Shown piece by piece: positions 35,978-44,281 of a DNA stretch of 64,000 nt. The position numbers and the translations under genes are program-made. The DNA is taken from assembly GCF_023101085.1 (NCBI RefSeq), contig NZ_CP064703.1, positions 3,100,001 to 3,164,000 on the forward strand, in the 5' to 3' direction. The DNA is from Bradyrhizobium sp. 170 (GTDB taxonomy: Bacteria > Pseudomonadota > Alphaproteobacteria > Rhizobiales > Xanthobacteraceae). Each line of letters begins with the position of its first letter. The stretch's first letter is position 1. The notes under the pieces were generated by a model. The model saw nothing but the letters and a program-made list of their open reading frames with translations. It searched no databases and was not told the DNA's origin.

Positions 35978-37426
35978 ATGACCGATGCGACCGTCGCCGG
36001 TGGCGACAAGATCCGCTGCGATGCCTGTCCGGTGATGTGCTACATCAAGCCGGGCGCGGGCGGCGCGTGCGATCGTTATGCCAATCACAACGGCGAGCTG
36101 GTGCGCGTCGATCCGCACATCGTGCTGGAGCAGACGGTATCGCATGGCGGACGGCTGGTGCCGTTCCAGGCCGGCGGCGGTGATTGGGACGGCAAGATCG
36201 TCCACGAGCCGAACGTGTTCGTCACCGCCATCGGTGCCGGCACCACCTATCCCGATTACAAGCCGGCACCCTTCATCGTGTCCTCGGAAGTCGACGGCGT
36301 CGACATGGTCACGGTCGTGACCGAGGGCATTTTCAGCTATTGCGGCGTCAAGGTGAAGATCGACACCGACCGCTACCTCGGCCCCGAGACGGCGACGGTC
36401 CGTGCGGAAGGCGAGGCGATCGGCCATGTGACGACCAGCGAGTATGGATCGCAGATGCTGTCGCTTGGCGGCGTGCATCATCTGACCGGCGGTTCCAAGA
36501 AGGAGGGCCGCGTCACCTGCGACGCGCTGATGGATCTCTCCAATTGCAAGCCGGTGGAACTGACGATCGACGGTGGCGCTATCGTCGTGGTGCAGGCCGG
36601 CCATCCCCCTATCGTCAATGGCGTTGCCGAAGAGCGTATGCGGGTGGGCTGCGGCTCCGCAACCATCGGCATGTTCGCCAAGCAATGGCATGGCAAGGTC
36701 GATGAAGTCGTGGTCGTGGACGATCACATCACCGGCGTTCTCTCGGAACACCAGGCCGGCAAGCTGCTGGATATTCCCGATACCGGGATCAAGATGAAGG
36801 GGCGGCGCTCGACGCCGGGCCGTTATTTCCAGGTCGCCGAGCCCGGCACCGGCTGGGGCGGCACGAATATTTCCGATCCGCTGTCAGTGCTCGGGCCGTT
36901 CAATCCGAAGGAGGCGCGGCCCGGCCTGACCATGCTGATGGTCTCGACCACGGGCGAGCACGCGGCCTACTACGAACTCGATGAGGCGCTGCGGCCGATC
37001 GAAAAGCAGATGCCGCCCGATCTCCGTTTCTCGGTCGAGCGCATCCAGGAGAATTGCGAGCCTGCGCTGTGCACGGTGCTGTTCATGGGCGGCGCCGGCG
37101 GCTCGCTGCGTGCCGGCGTTACCGACAATCCGGTGCGGCTGACGCGCTCGGTCAAGGATGCGTTGACGCGGGTCACCAGCGGCGGTGCGCCGGTCTATGT
37201 CTGGCCGGGCGGCGGGATCACCTTCATGGTCGACGTCACGCAGATGCCAGCGGGTGCGTTCGGCTATGTGCCGACGCCGGCGCTGGTGGCGCCGATCGAG
37301 TTCACGCTGCGGCTCTCGGATTACGCCGCGCTCGGCGGCCACATGGATCATGTGCGTCCGCTGGCGTCGCTGCGGGACAATACCGAGCTCCGCCCGATGC
37401 CTTATATGCCGGGACGGCGCGCATGA
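35978..37426 (+). CDS. hnr: 6-hydroxynicotinate reductase
   Basis: 482 residues from the ATG at 35978; an in-frame TTG lies at 35972. The N-terminus carries an iron-sulfur-like cysteine cluster (IRCDACPVMCYIKPGAGGAC, Cys 14, 17, 21 and 31), with further cysteines in VTCDALMDLSNC, MRVGCGS and ENCEPALC. The whole sequence reads as the 6-hydroxynicotinate reductase family. In Eubacterium barkeri this enzyme reduces 6-hydroxynicotinate to 1,4,5,6-tetrahydro-6-oxonicotinate and holds a covalently bound flavin, one [2Fe-2S] and two [4Fe-4S] clusters. Here it opens the catabolic operon, divergent from nicA. No canonical [ST]GA[ST] flavinylation motif is seen. Its stop overlaps the UPF0280 start (ATGA). 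Confidence 0.88.
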   Translation: MTDATVAGGDKIRCDACPVMCYIKPGAGGACDRYANHNGELVRVDPHIVLEQTVSHGGRLVPFQAGGGDWDGKIVHEPNVFVTAIGAGTTYPDYKPAPFIVSSEVDGVDMVTVVTEGIFSYCGVKVKIDTDRYLGPETATVRAEGEAIGHVTTSEYGSQMLSLGGVHHLTGGSKKEGRVTCDALMDLSNCKPVELTIDGGAIVVVQAGHPPIVNGVAEERMRVGCGSATIGMFAKQWHGKVDEVVVVDDHITGVLSEHQAGKLLDIPDTGIKMKGRRSTPGRYFQVAEPGTGWGGTNISDPLSVLGPFNPKEARPGLTMLMVSTTGEHAAYYELDEALRPIEKQMPPDLRFSVERIQENCEPALCTVLFMGGAGGSLRAGVTDNPVRLTRSVKDALTRVTSGGAPVYVWPGGGITFMVDVTQMPAGAFGYVPTPALVAPIEFTLRLSDYAALGGHMDHVRPLASLRDNTELRPMPYMPGRRA

Positions 37427-38331
37427 AACGGCTCCCGCAAATCGCACTTCTTCCTGACGGCAAGCGGCTGCATTTGCAGGACGGTCCGATCGATCTGATC
37501 ATCGAGGCGAAGGGAAGTGAAATCGACGTACGCGCTGCTTACGAGACTGCGGCGCGGCGCTTCACCGGCCTGCTCGATGAACTCTGCGAGGAACTGGTGG
37601 AACTGCGAACGGCCGTCGATCCCGTTCGGTGCACGTTGAAAGGTATCGTCGCGCGCCGCATGCATGCGGCCGTCGCGCCGTTTGCAACGGCTGCCTTCAT
37701 CACGCCGATGGCGGCAGTGGCGGGTAGCGTCGCGGAAGAAATTCTCGGCTCGATGCTTGCCGCGGCGCGGCTCGACCGTGCTTACGTCAACAATGGCGGT
37801 GACATAGCGCTGCATCTCACCGGTGGCGAGCAATTCACCGTCGGGCTGATGGATCGGCCGGACCGGCATGGCTTGATGCGCACGACGGTGATTGACGCCG
37901 ACGATCCGGTGCGGGGCGTTGCGACCAGCGGGCGGCACGGCCGCAGCTTTTCGCTCGGTATCGCGGATGCCGTCACCGTGCTGGCGAAAACGGCATCGCA
38001 GGCGGATGCCGCGGCCACCGTCATCGCCAATGCCGTCGACTTGCCCGGCCATCCCGCCATCGTCCGCTGTCCGGCGAATGAATTGCAGCCCGACAGCGAC
38101 CTCGGCGCACGCCTCGTCACCCGCGGCGTCGGCGCACTCGGGGAAGGCGAAATCGACGATGCGTTGAGGGCAGGGGTCAGCCGGGCACAACAATTGCTCG
38201 TGGCGGGATTGATCGAAGGTGCGGCCTTGCGTCTACTAGGCGAGACGGCCGTGGTGGGTGCAACTGGGATCAAGGCAGGCGCGTTGCCGGCGTTTCATGA
38301 AAGGTCACTTGAAAGAATAGCGCATGTTTGA
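37423..38331 (+). CDS. UPF0280 family protein (ApbE-like), candidate flavin transferase for Hnr
   Basis: 302 residues. It resembles the UPF0280 family, which is structurally related to the flavin transferase ApbE. Visible blocks: MHAAVAPFATAAFITPMAAVAGSVAEEILG from about residue 83, YVNNGGDIALHL near 122 and VRGVATSGRHGRSFSLGIADAVTVLA from about 163. The NGGD and TSG-x2-G-x-S-x3-GIADA patterns echo ApbE's nucleotide and metal sites. The start overlaps the hnr stop. Since the studied 6-hydroxynicotinate reductase carries covalent flavin, the simplest inference is that this protein attaches it. That role has not been shown, and no other function is known to me. Confidence 0.8.
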   Translation: MKRLPQIALLPDGKRLHLQDGPIDLIIEAKGSEIDVRAAYETAARRFTGLLDELCEELVELRTAVDPVRCTLKGIVARRMHAAVAPFATAAFITPMAAVAGSVAEEILGSMLAAARLDRAYVNNGGDIALHLTGGEQFTVGLMDRPDRHGLMRTTVIDADDPVRGVATSGRHGRSFSLGIADAVTVLAKTASQADAAATVIANAVDLPGHPAIVRCPANELQPDSDLGARLVTRGVGALGEGEIDDALRAGVSRAQQLLVAGLIEGAALRLLGETAVVGATGIKAGALPAFHERSLERIAHV

Positions 38332-38349
38332 CCGGGAGCGAGGCTGACA

Positions 38350-38934
38350 ATGAGCGCGATCATTCGCAAGATCGTCACGGTGGTCGAGGAGACTCATCTG
38401 GAGATGGGGCAGAAGGTTGCGCCGCCGACGCGGCGCGCCGCGGCGATCGCCGTGATCGAGAATCCTTTTGCAGGCCGGTACGTCGAGGATCTCTCGCCGC
38501 TGATCGAAATCGGTGAGGAGCTCGGCGAGCTGCTTTCGAAGAAGGCAGTCGCGGCGCTCGGCATCGACGGCGCCAAGGCGCACAGCTACGGCAAGGCCGC
38601 AGCCGTCGGCGAAAACGGCGAACTGGAGCACGCGGCCGCGATCCTGCATCCGAAGATGGGCGCGCCGGTGCGCAAAGTCCTGAGCAAGGGCGCGGCGCTG
38701 ATTCCCTCGTCGAAGAAGCGCAGCGGGCCGGGAACGACGCTGGATATTCCGCTCGGCCACAAGGACGCGGCCTTCGTGCGCAGTCATTTCGACGGGATGG
38801 AAGTGCAGATCAATGACGCGCCGCGCGCCAACGAGATCATGGTCGCGGTTGCGGTTACCGACAGCGGCAGGCCATTGCCGCGGGTCGGCGGACTAACGGT
38901 TTCGGAAGTCAAAGGCGAAGACGGTTTGAGATAA
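38350..38934 (+). CDS. DUF1185 'amino acid synthesis' family protein
   Basis: 194 residues, family length. The pattern IRKIVTVVEETHLEMGQ at the N-terminus, AAAIAVIENPFAGRYVEDL near 30, AAAILHPKMGAPVRKVLSKG near 95 and MVAVAVTDSGRPLPRVGGL near the end is that of DUF1185 (named amino acid synthesis family, function unproven). It lies 18 bases after the UPF0280 gene in the hnr operon. A role in processing the ring-opened product, such as 2-formylglutarate, would fit the gap in the pathway, but that is inference. DUF1185 genes elsewhere accompany ABC importers and hydrolases. Confidence 0.8.
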   Translation: MSAIIRKIVTVVEETHLEMGQKVAPPTRRAAAIAVIENPFAGRYVEDLSPLIEIGEELGELLSKKAVAALGIDGAKAHSYGKAAAVGENGELEHAAAILHPKMGAPVRKVLSKGAALIPSSKKRSGPGTTLDIPLGHKDAAFVRSHFDGMEVQINDAPRANEIMVAVAVTDSGRPLPRVGGLTVSEVKGEDGLR

Positions 38935-38958
38935 TTCACAGGGATATTGGAGGTAGGG

Positions 38959-40161
38959 ATGCGACGGAGACACTTACTGGGCGCGGGACTGGCGATTGCG
39001 GTTGCGGGCATGGCGGGCAACGCCATGGCGCAGGGCGAGATCAAGATCGGCGAGATCAACAGCTACTCGCTGTTGCCCGCCTTCACCGAACCGTATCGCA
39101 AGGGCTGGCAGCTTGCGGTCGAGGAAGTCAACGCGGCGGGCGGCATCAACGGCAAGAAGCTCGTCGTCATCTCCAAGGACGATGGCGGCAAGCCGGCGGA
39201 TGCGCAGACGGCGGCCAACGAACTGGTGTCGAGCGAGAACGTGGCGATGCTGACCGGGACATTCCTGTCCAACATCGGTCTGGCCGTCAGCGATTTCGCC
39301 AACCAGAAGAAAGTATTCTTTCTGGCGGCAGAACCTTTGACAGACGCCATCACCTGGTCCAAGGGCAACCGCTACACCTTCCGCCTGCGTCCTTCCAACT
39401 ACATGCAGGCGGCGATGCTGGTGGAAGAAGCCGCGAAGCTCCCGGCCAAGCGCTGGGCGACGATTGCGCCGAACTATGAATACGGCCAGTCGGCGGTCGC
39501 GGTGTTCAAGAAGCTGATGTCGGAGAAGCGGCCCGATATCCAGTGGGTCGACGAGCAGTGGCCGCCGCAGGGCAAGATCGACGCCGGTCCGGTAGTGCAG
39601 GCGGTTGCCGCCGCCAATCCCGAGGCGATCCTCAACGTCACCTTCGGCGCCGATCTGGTAAAACTCGTGCGCGAGGGCAACACCCGCGGCCTGTTCAAGG
39701 GGCGCTCGGTGGTATCGTTCCTCACCGGCGAGCCGGAATATCTCGACCCACTGAAGGACGAGACGCCCGAGGGCTGGATCGTCACCGGTTACCCCTGGTA
39801 CGACATCAAGACGCCGGACCATGACAAGTTCCTGAAGGCCTATCAGGCCAAGTACAATGACTATCCACGTCTTGGTTCGATCGTCGGCTATCAGACCATC
39901 AAGGCCGCTGCGGCAATCCTTGCGAAAGCCAATTCGACCGATCCGGAGAAGCTGATTGCCGCCACCGAAGGCCTGTCGATGCCGTCGCCATTCGGCGAGA
40001 TCACCTTCCGCAAGATCGATCACCAATCGACGCTTGGCGCCTATGTCGGCAAGACCGCGCTGAAGGACGGCAAGGGCGTAATGGTGAACTCGGTCTATCG
40101 CAAGGGCACGGATTATCTCCCGAGTGACGCGGAAGTTGCCAAGCTGCGTCCGAAGGATTGA
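38959..40161 (+). CDS. LIV-type ABC transporter substrate-binding protein of the nicotinate operon
   Basis: 400 residues from the ATG at 38959, with GGAGG at 38949-38953. The signal peptide MRRRHLLGAGLAIAVAGMAG ends near AMAQ; its three arginines could be a Tat-like start. The mature part (EIKIGEINSYSLLPAFTEPY, NAAGGINGKKLVVISKDDGG) is a type-1 periplasmic binding protein. It stands between the DUF1185 gene and the matching permease and ATPases, so it likely binds nicotinate, 6-hydroxynicotinate or a related pyridine acid in the periplasm. The ligand is inferred from context only. Confidence 0.88.
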   Translation: MRRRHLLGAGLAIAVAGMAGNAMAQGEIKIGEINSYSLLPAFTEPYRKGWQLAVEEVNAAGGINGKKLVVISKDDGGKPADAQTAANELVSSENVAMLTGTFLSNIGLAVSDFANQKKVFFLAAEPLTDAITWSKGNRYTFRLRPSNYMQAAMLVEEAAKLPAKRWATIAPNYEYGQSAVAVFKKLMSEKRPDIQWVDEQWPPQGKIDAGPVVQAVAAANPEAILNVTFGADLVKLVREGNTRGLFKGRSVVSFLTGEPEYLDPLKDETPEGWIVTGYPWYDIKTPDHDKFLKAYQAKYNDYPRLGSIVGYQTIKAAAAILAKANSTDPEKLIAATEGLSMPSPFGEITFRKIDHQSTLGAYVGKTALKDGKGVMVNSVYRKGTDYLPSDAEVAKLRPKD

Positions 40162-40189
40162 GGCACTTCGCGGGGAGGGGCGCTGAACT

Positions 40190-40337
40190 GCTCCCTCTCC
40201 CCGCTCTTGCGGGGAGAGGGTCGGGGTGAGGGGCTCTCTCCACGAGCCGTATACCAGCTGATAGACCTGTACCCCCTCACCCGAAATTCAAGCTGGCGCT
40301 TGAATTTCGACCTCTCCCCGCAAGCGGGGCGAGGTTG
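40190..40337. repeat. Composite palindromic repeat inside the nicotinate operon
   Basis: Contains CTCCCTCTCCCCGC with GCGGGGAGAGGG as a hairpin, a second hairpin CGAAATTCAAG (40282-40292) with CTTGAATTTCG (40299-40309), and CCTCTCCCCGCAAGCGGGGCGAGG at the right end. It resembles the element at 27957-28140. It separates the binding protein gene from the permease gene and may tune the higher expression of the binding protein relative to the membrane parts. Confidence 0.75.
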
Positions 40338-40396
40338 AGTCGAGCCCAGCAACGCCGATCTAATACGACGCGATCACGCACCAACCCGGACCGCCC

Positions 40397-42283
40397 ATGG
40401 CCTTTTACTTCGTTCAGTTCCTGACCGGTCTCGCCAGCGCGGCGTCGCTGTTTCTGGTCGCGTCGGGGCTGTCGATCATCTTCGGCGTGACGCGGATCGT
40501 GAACTTCGCCCATGGCGCGTTCTACATGCTCGGCGCCTATGTCGCGTTCACGTTGACCGAACGCTTTTCCGGCGCGCTTGGCTTCTGGGGCGGCATCGTC
40601 GTCGCGGCGCTGGTGGTGGCGGTTGTCGGCGTACTGGTCGAGATGGTGCTGCTGCGGCGGATCTACCATGCGCCGGAACTGTTCCAGTTGCTCGCAACCT
40701 TCGGCCTGACCTTGATGGTCCAGGATATCGTGGTGCTGATCTGGGGGCCGGACGATCTGCTCGGCCGCCGCGCGCCCGGCTTCAAGGGTGCGGTCGACTT
40801 CTTCGGACAGAATATTCCGAGCTATGATTTGTTCCTGATCGCGCTCAGTCCGATCGTGCTCGGCGTTCTGTGGCTGCTGTTCCAGCGCACGCGCTGGGGC
40901 GTGCTGGTGCGCGCGGCGACGCAGGACCGCGACATGGTGGCGGCGCTCGGCGTCAATCAGAAATGGCTGTTCACCAGCGTGTTTGCGCTCGGCGTGTTTC
41001 TCGCGGCGCTCGGCGGCGCGCTGCAGATCCCGCGCGATGCCGTGCATCACGCGCTGGATCTTCGCATCATCGTCGAAGTGTTCGTGGTGGTGGTGATCGG
41101 CGGCCTCGGCAGCATCATCGGCGCTTTCGTTGCCGCTGTGCTGGTGTCCGAGCTCAACGCGTTCGGCATTCTCATTTTCCCGAAGATATCCATCATCCTG
41201 GTGTTCCTGGTGATGGCGGTGGTGCTGATCGTGCGGCCGTGGGGCCTGTTCGGCAAACCGGAAGCGGCCGCGCGCCGCACGCCGGGCCTGACCGTCACGC
41301 CCTGGCGACCGCTCACCTCCGGTGAACGCTGGATCTCACTCGGCGCGCTGGTCCTTGCGGCGATGCTGCCGCTGTTCGCTGGAAATTACGCGCTCACAGT
41401 CGGCTCGGAGATCGCAATCTTCGTGATCTTTGCCGCCAGCCTGCACTTCCTGATGTCGGTCGGCGGGCTCGCCTCGTTCGGCCACGCCGCTTATTTCGGG
41501 CTTGGCGCCTATGGCGTCGCGTTCCTCGCCAAGGCGGCGGGGCTACCGATGATCGTCTCGCTTCTGCTGGGTCCGGTGCTGGGCCTGCTCGGCGCCGCCG
41601 TGTTCGGCTTCTTCGCCGTGCAACTCTCCGGCGTCTATTTTGCGATGCTAACGCTCGCCTTTGCGCAGATCGTCTGGTCGATCGCGTTCCAGTGGGTAGC
41701 GGTGACCGGCGGCGACAACGGCGTTCTGGGCGTCTGGCCGGAGAAGTGGGCCGCGGGCCCGGCCGCGTTCTACTGGCTGTCGCTCGGCATCGCCGCGCTC
41801 GCGGTCACCGTGCTGCGGGTGATCGTGTTCTCGCCATTCGGCTTCGCGTTGCGCGCGACGCGGGACTCGCCGCTGCGCAGCGAGGCGATCGGCATCAACG
41901 GCAAGCGCGTGCAATGGACGGCCTTCGTCATATCAGGCACGGTGGCAGGGATTGGCGGCGCGCTGTTCGCCTATCTGAAGGGAAGCGTCTTCCCTGACAG
42001 CCTCGGCATCTCGCTGTCGGTCGATGCGCTGGTCATGGTGCTGCTCGGCGGCGTCGAGACGGTTTCCGGTGCCGTTATCGGCGCCATCGTATTCAAGGCG
42101 GCCAATATCTGGCTGGTCAGCCAAACTGATTTGTCCAAGCTGGTTCTGGGCGGCTTCATCGTGCTGATGGTGGTGGCCTTCCCCAAGGGAATCGTCGGCA
42201 CGCTGGAGACGATCAGGAATCGCTGGCGATCCCCCGAGAAAAAATCCGCGCTTGCTACCTCCCGCGTCGAGGTTGCCGAATGA
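40397..42283 (+). CDS. Fused LivH-LivM ABC transporter permease
   Basis: 628 residues, about twice the length of a single LIV permease. The first half (1-290, starting AFYFVQFLTGLASAASLFLVASGLSIIFG, with RIVNFAHGAFYMLGAY near 34) is LivH-like and the second half (from about 305, with SVGGLASFGHAAYFGLGAYG near 352 and SPLRSEAIGINGKRVQW near 491) is LivM-like. About 16 membrane helices are expected. The fusion puts both permease halves in one chain. Its stop overlaps the ATPase start. Confidence 0.9.
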   Translation: MAFYFVQFLTGLASAASLFLVASGLSIIFGVTRIVNFAHGAFYMLGAYVAFTLTERFSGALGFWGGIVVAALVVAVVGVLVEMVLLRRIYHAPELFQLLATFGLTLMVQDIVVLIWGPDDLLGRRAPGFKGAVDFFGQNIPSYDLFLIALSPIVLGVLWLLFQRTRWGVLVRAATQDRDMVAALGVNQKWLFTSVFALGVFLAALGGALQIPRDAVHHALDLRIIVEVFVVVVIGGLGSIIGAFVAAVLVSELNAFGILIFPKISIILVFLVMAVVLIVRPWGLFGKPEAAARRTPGLTVTPWRPLTSGERWISLGALVLAAMLPLFAGNYALTVGSEIAIFVIFAASLHFLMSVGGLASFGHAAYFGLGAYGVAFLAKAAGLPMIVSLLLGPVLGLLGAAVFGFFAVQLSGVYFAMLTLAFAQIVWSIAFQWVAVTGGDNGVLGVWPEKWAAGPAAFYWLSLGIAALAVTVLRVIVFSPFGFALRATRDSPLRSEAIGINGKRVQWTAFVISGTVAGIGGALFAYLKGSVFPDSLGISLSVDALVMVLLGGVETVSGAVIGAIVFKAANIWLVSQTDLSKLVLGGFIVLMVVAFPKGIVGTLETIRNRWRSPEKKSALATSRVEVAE

Positions 42284-43071
42284 GCATGGTCCCCACATTG
42301 CTGTCGGTCGAGGGCTTAAGCAAATCCTATGGTGGCGTCCATGCCGTGCGCAGCGTGTCGTTCGAACTGCGCGCGGGCGAAATCCTGGCCCTGATCGGGC
42401 CCAACGGTGCCGGCAAGAGCACATGCTTCGACATGCTCAACGGCCAGAACATCCCGGACAGCGGCCGGATCAATCTGCTCGGCGAGGATACGGTCGGCCG
42501 AAAGCCGCGCGCGATCTGGCGGCTCGGCGTCGGGCGCACATTCCAGATCACCGCCACGTTCCCGACCATGACCGTGCGCGAGAACGTGCAGGTCGCGCTG
42601 GTGTCTTATGGCAGGCAATTGTTCAATCTCTGGGGCTCGACCGCAGGTTACGCGCGCGAGGAGGCGGGCCGGCTGCTCGATCTCGTTGGCATGGGCGCCT
42701 ATGCCGGGCGTCCGTGCGGCGAGCTCGCCTATGGCGATCTCAAGCGGCTCGAGCTTGCGATCGCGCTCGCCAACCAGCCTAAATTGCTGCTGATGGACGA
42801 GCCGACGGCGGGCATGGCGCCGCGCGAGCGGATCGAACTGATGCGGCTCACCGCGCGCATCGCCCGCGAAAAATCGATCGGCGTGCTCTTCACCGAGCAC
42901 GACATGGACGTGGTGTTCGAACACGCCGACCGCATCCTGGTGCTGAACCGCGGCAGCCTGATCGCCGAAGGCTCGCCCGAGCAAGTCCGCGGTAATCCGC
43001 AGGTGCGTGCGATCTATCTCGGCGAAGGCCTTGTGTACGACGCACGTCACCGCGAGGGAGCCGGCGCATGA
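42280..43071 (+). CDS. livG: LIV-type ABC transporter ATP-binding protein (LivG-like)
   Basis: 263 residues, start overlapping the permease stop (ATGA); a second ATG at 42286 is possible. Walker A ALIGPNGAGKSTCFDML near residue 38, a LAYGDLKRLELAIAL signature near 148 (LAYGD instead of LSGGQ, normal for LivG), Walker B KLLLMDEPTAGMAP near 168, then TEHDMDVVFEHADR. It belongs to the importer of this operon. Confidence 0.9.
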   Translation: MSMVPTLLSVEGLSKSYGGVHAVRSVSFELRAGEILALIGPNGAGKSTCFDMLNGQNIPDSGRINLLGEDTVGRKPRAIWRLGVGRTFQITATFPTMTVRENVQVALVSYGRQLFNLWGSTAGYAREEAGRLLDLVGMGAYAGRPCGELAYGDLKRLELAIALANQPKLLLMDEPTAGMAPRERIELMRLTARIAREKSIGVLFTEHDMDVVFEHADRILVLNRGSLIAEGSPEQVRGNPQVRAIYLGEGLVYDARHREGAGA

Positions 43072-43772
43072 AGCTGCAGGTCGCCGATCTCAACAGCTTT
43101 TACGGTCCGGCGCATATCCTGTTCGATATCGCGCTGGAAGTCGGCGAGGGCGAAGTGGTGGCGCTGCTCGGGCGCAACGGCGCCGGCAAGTCGACCACGT
43201 TCCGCTCCATCGTAGGTCTCGTCGAGAACCGCTCGGGACGGATTGTCTTCGAAGGCAAGGATGTCTCGCGCGAGCCGACACACGCGATCGTGCGCGGCGG
43301 GCTCGGCTACGTGCCGGAAGAGCGGCGCATCTTTACCGACCTGACGGTCGAGGAAAATCTCGAAGTCGGACGCCAGCCGAAACGGCCAAACGCACCGCAG
43401 TGGACGCGCGAAAAGCTGTTCACGCTGTTTCCGAACCTCGGCGAAATGCGCAACCGCCCGGGCGGGCGCATGAGCGGCGGCGAACAGCAGATGCTGACCA
43501 TCGCGCGAACGTTGATGGGCAATCCGTCGCTGGTGCTGCTTGACGAGCCGTCCGAAGGGCTATCGCCGAAGATCGTCGAACAGATGGTCGAAGCCATCCT
43601 CGCGATGAAGCGCGAAGGCGTCAGCATCGTGGTCTCGGAGCAGAACCTGCATTTCGCACGGCTGATTTCGGACCGCGCCTACATCATCGAGCGCGGCAAG
43701 ATCTGCTTCGGCGGCACGATGGCGGAACTAGACGCGCGGCCGGATATCCGGGACGCGCATCTGTCGCTGTAA
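43068..43772 (+). CDS. livF: LIV-type ABC transporter ATP-binding protein (LivF-like)
   Basis: 234 residues, coupled to the previous gene by an ATGA overlap. Walker A ALLGRNGAGKSTTFRSI near residue 35, GYVPEERRIFTDLTVEENLEVG near 84 (the LivF hallmark), signature MSGGEQQMLTIARTL near 135 and Walker B SLVLLDEPSEGLSPKIVEQM near 152. It forms the second ATPase of the importer. Confidence 0.92.
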   Translation: MKLQVADLNSFYGPAHILFDIALEVGEGEVVALLGRNGAGKSTTFRSIVGLVENRSGRIVFEGKDVSREPTHAIVRGGLGYVPEERRIFTDLTVEENLEVGRQPKRPNAPQWTREKLFTLFPNLGEMRNRPGGRMSGGEQQMLTIARTLMGNPSLVLLDEPSEGLSPKIVEQMVEAILAMKREGVSIVVSEQNLHFARLISDRAYIIERGKICFGGTMAELDARPDIRDAHLSL

Positions 43773-43804
43773 GCGGCTGGCAAGGGATAAGGGCGGGGGC
43801 GCAG

Positions 43805-44260
43805 ATGGCAAGGAGTGTTTCGCCGAAACGAGCGGTCAAGCCTGCGCGGCCGTCTTACATACTCGACGAGCAGATCGGCTTCATCCTGCGCCAGGTGTGG
43901 CAGCGCCATGCTACCATCTTCGCCCGCGAGATCGGTATCAATCTGACGTCGGCGCAATGGGCGGCGCTGGCGAAACTGACCGAGACCGGGCCGTGTTCGC
44001 AAAACCTGCTGGGCCGTTTGACGGCGATGGACGTCGCGACCATCAAGGGCGTGATCGACCGCCTTACCGCGCGCGGGTTGACCGAGACCAGCCCGGACCC
44101 CGAGGACGGCCGCCGCTTGCTCGTAAGTCTGACGCGCGCCGGCCAGCAACTGGCCGAGAAGGCCGCACCGAACGCGCTTGCGATCTCGCGCGAGACGCTG
44201 GCGCCACTCGATGCCAAGGAGCGCGAGATACTGATCGCGTTGCTCGACAAGTTGCGTTGA
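43805..44260 (+). CDS. nicR: MarR family transcriptional regulator, NicR-like
   Basis: 151 residues. The winged-helix core is visible: YILDEQIGFILRQVWQRHATIF as the dimer helix, TSAQWAALAKLTETGPCSQNLLGR as the helix-turn-helix approach, MDVATIKGVIDRLTARGL as the recognition helix, and SPDPEDGRRLLVSLTRAG as the wing. As far as I can judge by memory, the wording is close to NicR of Pseudomonas, the MarR-type repressor of nicotinate genes that responds to 6-hydroxynicotinate. It is the last gene of the hnr operon, 32 bases after livF. Its probable targets are the GTATAC-centred palindromes upstream of nicA, hnr, ena and fpr. The regulatory role here is inferred. Confidence 0.8.
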   Translation: MARSVSPKRAVKPARPSYILDEQIGFILRQVWQRHATIFAREIGINLTSAQWAALAKLTETGPCSQNLLGRLTAMDVATIKGVIDRLTARGLTETSPDPEDGRRLLVSLTRAGQQLAEKAAPNALAISRETLAPLDAKEREILIALLDKLR

Positions 44261-44281
44261 ATGCCGGCTGCGACTGCCGCG

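Noticed and set aside
40249..40254. GTATAC core within the repeat in the nicotinate operon, as a further NicR site
   Set aside because: The flanks (GCC before, CAG after) do not match TT(T/C)-GTATAC-(G/A)AA, and the place is inside a dispersed repeat.
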